A stretch of 64,000 nt of DNA. Origin: Acanthosepion lycidas. Taxonomy: Eukaryota > Mollusca > Cephalopoda > Sepiida > Sepiidae. Shown one piece after another: positions 60,620-64,000 of the stretch. A program made the position numbers and the translations under genes. Location: positions 47,437,058 through 47,501,057 of the forward strand of contig OZ010578.1 in NCBI GenBank assembly GCA_963932145.1, read 5' to 3'. Below the pieces are notes generated by a model. It was given only the letters and a program-made list of their open reading frames with translations. It was not told the origin of the DNA and made no database searches. The number at the start of each line of letters is the position of its first letter. Within the stretch, counting starts at the first letter, position 1.

Positions 60620-60915
60620 AAATCCATTGCTAACAATATCAGTAAAAGAAAATAGTAACTTTCTTGTACCGTTTCAGAAAGTACCTAACTCTTGCTTTAC
60701 AAGAGATCTATCTTAAGAGACACACCAGACAAAAAACAGTATTGCTGCTATACATGCAATGGTGTTGTTCAATTCGTACTTTCCTTTAATTTTCTTTCTC
60801 CTAAACTAGGTGCCAGCCAAGGCAACAGTCCTAATGCAACCTGCTATTTAACCTGAAGTAGGCGAAAGAGGTAGCCATGCCCTTTCGAAGGGTATGAATG
60901 TAAGTGAGGAGTAAT
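60620..60915. other. Unclassified stretch
   Basis: Nothing recognised. Confidence 0.4.
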
Positions 60916-60916
60916 G

Positions 60917-61125
60917 GTGGATTAATGGATAGTGGCTCGGATTGAGGAATCGGAAAATCGAGTTCGAATTCCAGTCGAATTCATTATATTCACTGTCCTT
61001 GGAAAATGTATGAATCCTCTTCTTATCCCCAGCCAGTTAGGGTAAATAACAGGACAGACCGGGTTCTGTAGCCTTGCATGGCAACTGGTCTACCGCAGAA
61101 GAAATGGCAACCTACCGCGCGAAAA
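60917..61125 (+). mobile_element. SINE-B copy
   Basis: GATTGAGGAATCGGAAAATC, B-box GAGTTCGAATTCC, then AAATAACAGGACAGACC and the CTGGTCTACCGCAGAAG end. Truncated relative to the copies at 12.9 and 34.9 kb. Confidence 0.82.
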
Positions 61126-61615
61126 AAAAATCTGCCTCGTCAGACATGTATCGAAAGATACATGATCGCTTATGCGTGTATCACACATGGCACGTAACTG
61201 ATTGACGTAAGTAAACGAAACAGATTCAATCAGAATTTGAACTCGGTATGTCTTTTCCACTGCACACATACGCATCCAGTATTTCCCTCCATTTTAACGT
61301 TTAGCAGTAAATTTAATAGATAAATTATTTGAAAAAGAGCGCTATAGGGAATCAACGTTAAACACTAGGGTGGAATTACGGGGCGGGGGTATTTCTGCGC
61401 ACGCGCACTTTACAGGATTTTCAGTGAATGGAAATTGAATACAATTAAGGAAAGAGAAACTTCCGAACTGTTTCTCCATCTCACTCCTTCTAACCTCTTT
61501 CTTACACTAAATTTCTTCGTTCACTTTTTCTTTCTCTATCTCTTTCTATTATAGTCACTAAACTTTTATAAAGAGGCAAATGCGTAATCGCAAACATCAA
61601 AGAAATGCAAATGTT
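61126..61615. other. Unclassified stretch
   Basis: Nothing recognised. Confidence 0.4.
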
Positions 61616-62435
61616 TTTTGACGCAAAGCAAGAGAAAAAGAAAATAAAAGCGAAGAAAGGAAAGAAAAAGGAAAAGAAAAAGAAGGAAAGAAAAGAAAAA
61701 GAAAAGAAAAAGAAAAGAAAGAAAAGAAAAAGGAATAAGAAAAGAAAAGAAAAAAGAAAATGAAAGGAAGAAAATACAAAGAAAAGAAAGAAGAAAAGAA
61801 AAGAAAAACGAAAAGAAAAGAAAAAGAAAAGAAAGAAAAGAAAGAAAAAAAAGAAAGGACAAATAAAACAGAAAAGAAAGAAAAAAAGAAAAAGGAAACA
61901 AAAAGAAAAGAAAGCAAAGATGAAAAGAAATAAAAGAAAAAGAAAAAAGAAAAGGAAAGGAAAAAGAAAAGAAAAACAAAATGAAAGAAATAAAATAGAA
62001 AACGAAAAGAAAAGAAAAAGAAAAGAAAAGAAGAAGTAAACAAAAAGAAAAAACAAAAATGAAAAAAAGAAAAGAAAAAGAAAAAAGAAAAGGGTAAAGA
62101 AAAGAAAAAGAAAAAATGAAAGAAAGAAAATATAATGAAAAGAAAGACGAAAAGAAAAAAAAAACGAAAAGAAAAGAAAGAAAAGAAAAGAAAAGAAAAA
62201 GTAAGCAAAAAAGAAAAGACAAAAATGAAAAGAAATAAAATAAAAATAAAAACAAAAGTAAAGGAAAAAGAAAAGAAAAAGAAAAGAAAATGAAAGTAAT
62301 AAAACAGAAAGAAAAGAAAGAAGAAAAGAAAACAAAAACGAAAAGAAAAGAAAAAGAACGAAAGAAAAGAAAATAAATAAAAGAAAAAAGAAAATGACAG
62401 AAAGAAAAAAAAAGAAAGAAACGAGAGAAAAAAAA
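61616..62435. repeat. A/G-rich low-complexity tract (AAAGA-like)
   Basis: About 800 bp of nearly pure purine, based on GAAAAGAAA words with irregular period. All minus-strand Phe/Ser/Leu frames up to 277 codons are by-products. Confidence 0.95.
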
Positions 62436-62740
62436 GAGGAAACCCTTACTTAGCCGCGTTCTATTTATTTGCGCGCATTCATCTCGAAAGAAAGCGGAAT
62501 TACTCCACTCACGGATTACTAGGTCTTAATTGCTTTAGATGTTTGAACGACGCCCGTAGTTTTTGACGTTTTCGCAATAATTTGTGGAAAAAAAAAAAAT
62601 TACATTTCACTTATTTGCGCTGACTTCATTCGTGCGACTCACCGTAACGAAGAGCGGACGCCATGTTGCGTATTTAAACATGAACACCTCGCATCTCATT
62701 TGTTGGTTGCCTGATTATTCAGATTAAATTGAATTAGAGA
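62436..62740. other. Unclassified stretch between purine tracts
   Basis: Short mixed-sequence interval with no gene. Confidence 0.4.
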
Positions 62741-63205
62741 GATTAGTGCAACACAGAGAGAGCGAAGGAGGGTGAACGAGAAGGAGGAGGAGATAGAGTG
62801 GGACATAGAGTGAGTCAAGGAGAGAGAGATAAAAAATTTTATGATACGGAGAAAAAGAGAGAAGGAAAAGAAAGAGAGACGTGACGGGAAAGAAGGCGAA
62901 TAGGGAGAAAACACATGTGAATTTGGCGGTGGGGGGGGGAGAAAAAAGAGATAGAGAAGAGAGGTGAATGAGGTGATAAAAAAAGAGAAAGGGACAGGTG
63001 TGAGGAAGAATGTGAAAAGGAAGGGAGACATAGGTGAGTGAGAGAATGGAGAAGGAATGCGAAGCAGATAAAGAGAAGTTTGTATAGGAGAGGAGAAAGA
63101 AGAGAGGTGTGTGTGGTCGAAGAGAAAGATATAGAGAAGGGAGAGAAACGGGGTAGAGTGCGAAAACGGAGGAAGAAGGAGAGAGAGGAGCAAGAAAGCG
63201 TGAGT
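62741..63205. repeat. GA-rich low-complexity tract
   Basis: Purine-rich with G8 at 62932; no fixed period. Confidence 0.9.
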
Positions 63206-63414
63206 GAATGTAAGACGTCTGCTATTTTTTTCTTGATTTTATCTGAATCACGGCATTTAGTAGTTTAGAACAAGAACAACAAATGGCTAAAACATTTATA
63301 TGCCAATTTTTTAGTTCAATCGTACAATAAAATATATAGTTATTTTTTAGTATGTTATTTATTTTTTTAATCACATAGTAACTTTCAAATTTTCTTTCTT
63401 TATGTGGGACACCC

Positions 63415-63420
<6 letters not shown>

Positions 63421-63479
<59 letters not shown>
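63421..63479. repeat. (TA)n microsatellite
   Basis: 59 bp of TA at the left edge of repeat Q copy 2. Confidence 0.97.
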
Positions 63480-63481
<2 letters not shown>

Positions 63482-63845
63482 TTATTTTTTTAAAAATATG
63501 ATTCCTTCGCTACATAAGAGTTCTCATGTTTCAAAAACGAGAGCCGAAAACCTCAACATAATTATTAAATTTAAATTCAGCTAAAGTATCAAGCCCTGTT
63601 TCATCCTCAAGCGAAAATTTAGAAATAAGCAATCTTGAAATTTACGCATCTTAATAAGCGTGTTCATTCGCAAAATTAATTACTATGGAAACGGCTGGGG
63701 CGACCATTTTGGTAAGGGGCCTAAGAGATAATTTTTATCCACATATCAGTCACCTTCGGAAAGAGGTCAAGCTCAGGTAGGGTGCGGATATCCATTTCAA
63801 AGCGAATGATAGCATTCATGTGCGCACATCGTCTGGTCAGTCACA
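63480..63845 (+). mobile_element. Dispersed repeat Q, copy 2
   Basis: Co-linear with 40174-40520 from the (TA)n boundary onward, sharing CTACATAAGAGTTCTCATGT-type and ACTATGGAAACGGCT words. Confidence 0.7.
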
Positions 63846-63930
63846 GCGAAGGATAGCTTTTGGCACCATGTTATGTCGTTAAGCGTCTAAAGAATTTTGT
63901 CTTATTTTATTTATTTATGCTTTTATTCTT

Positions 63931-63992
63931 TTTCTAAGGGGCTGTTTCGTACTTAAACGCGTCGCACTGAATACGAAACAGCCCTTTAGAAA
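63931..63992. repeat. Hairpin repeat at the window edge
   Basis: TTTCTAAGGGGCTGTTTCGTA and TACGAAACAGCCCTTTAGAAA are inverted copies 20 bp apart. The element may continue beyond the window. Confidence 0.8.
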
Positions 63993-64000
63993 AAAATACG

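Noticed and set aside
61502-62335. 277-codon Phe/Ser/Leu-rich minus-strand frame resembling a membrane protein
   Set aside because: It translates an A/G-rich low-complexity tract; overlapping frames are equally open.

Overview
The window looks like non-coding DNA from a large, repeat-packed animal genome, most likely a coleoid cephalopod such as an octopus. The grounds are the very long (TA)n, (TATC)n and (GA)n tracts, several tRNA-derived SINE families in many copies (one strongly like the octopus tRNA-type retroposons), mariner, Tc1 and pogo miniature elements, LINE remnants, and hammerhead motifs of the kind carried by Penelope-like elements. The species assignment is inference. I see no intact host protein-coding gene, no functional rRNA or tRNA gene, and nothing prokaryotic. 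Most long open frames are translations of microsatellites.

Layout. 0-6 kb: a nested inverted-repeat DNA element, a 16-bp minisatellite, tandem copies of a tRNA-derived SINE (SINE-A), an 80-bp mariner MITE and a 19/16-bp minisatellite. 6-11 kb: duplicated anonymous repeats, then a broken ORF of a dispersed animal family (8.56-10.31 kb) interrupted by about 735 bp that hold two 230-bp GC-rich tandem units. Next comes a 5S rRNA-like sequence joined to a tRNA-like SINE head (10.78-11.0 kb). 11-17 kb: clustered SINEs, two pogo-like MITEs and a LINE tail. 17.3-22 kb: GATA arrays and a 3.7-kb purine-rich satellite with higher-order structure. 22.8-23.5 kb: a 12-bp-type minisatellite between direct repeats. 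25-28 kb: tRNA-headed SINEs, a long inverted repeat and (TA)n.

28.5-31.8 kb holds the only long protein-coding relic: a 5'-truncated, frameshifted minus-strand LINE of the L1/Tx1 type, with an endonuclease end, a reverse transcriptase and a C-terminal CCHC region. It is cut off by an LTR-like repeat at 31.8-32.1 kb. 32.5-33.5 kb is an array of about eight head-to-tail SINE-A copies. 35-39 kb has more SINEs, LINE tails and a possible BEL-type LTR/primer-binding-site junction. 42.3-42.6 kb and 52.0-52.2 kb each hold a divergent pair of hammerhead-ribozyme-like motifs. 44-48 kb is a mosaic of (TA)n, MITEs, a foldback element and a large GATA array. 49.1-50.7 kb is a 16-unit composite minisatellite. 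54-61 kb has two more minisatellites, a MITE, LINE/SINE relics and an internally deleted Tc1 element with intact ends. 61.6-63.2 kb is purine-rich low-complexity DNA.

There is no gene network. The parts relate as mobile elements that inserted into one another, with local tandem amplification of both simple repeats and SINEs.
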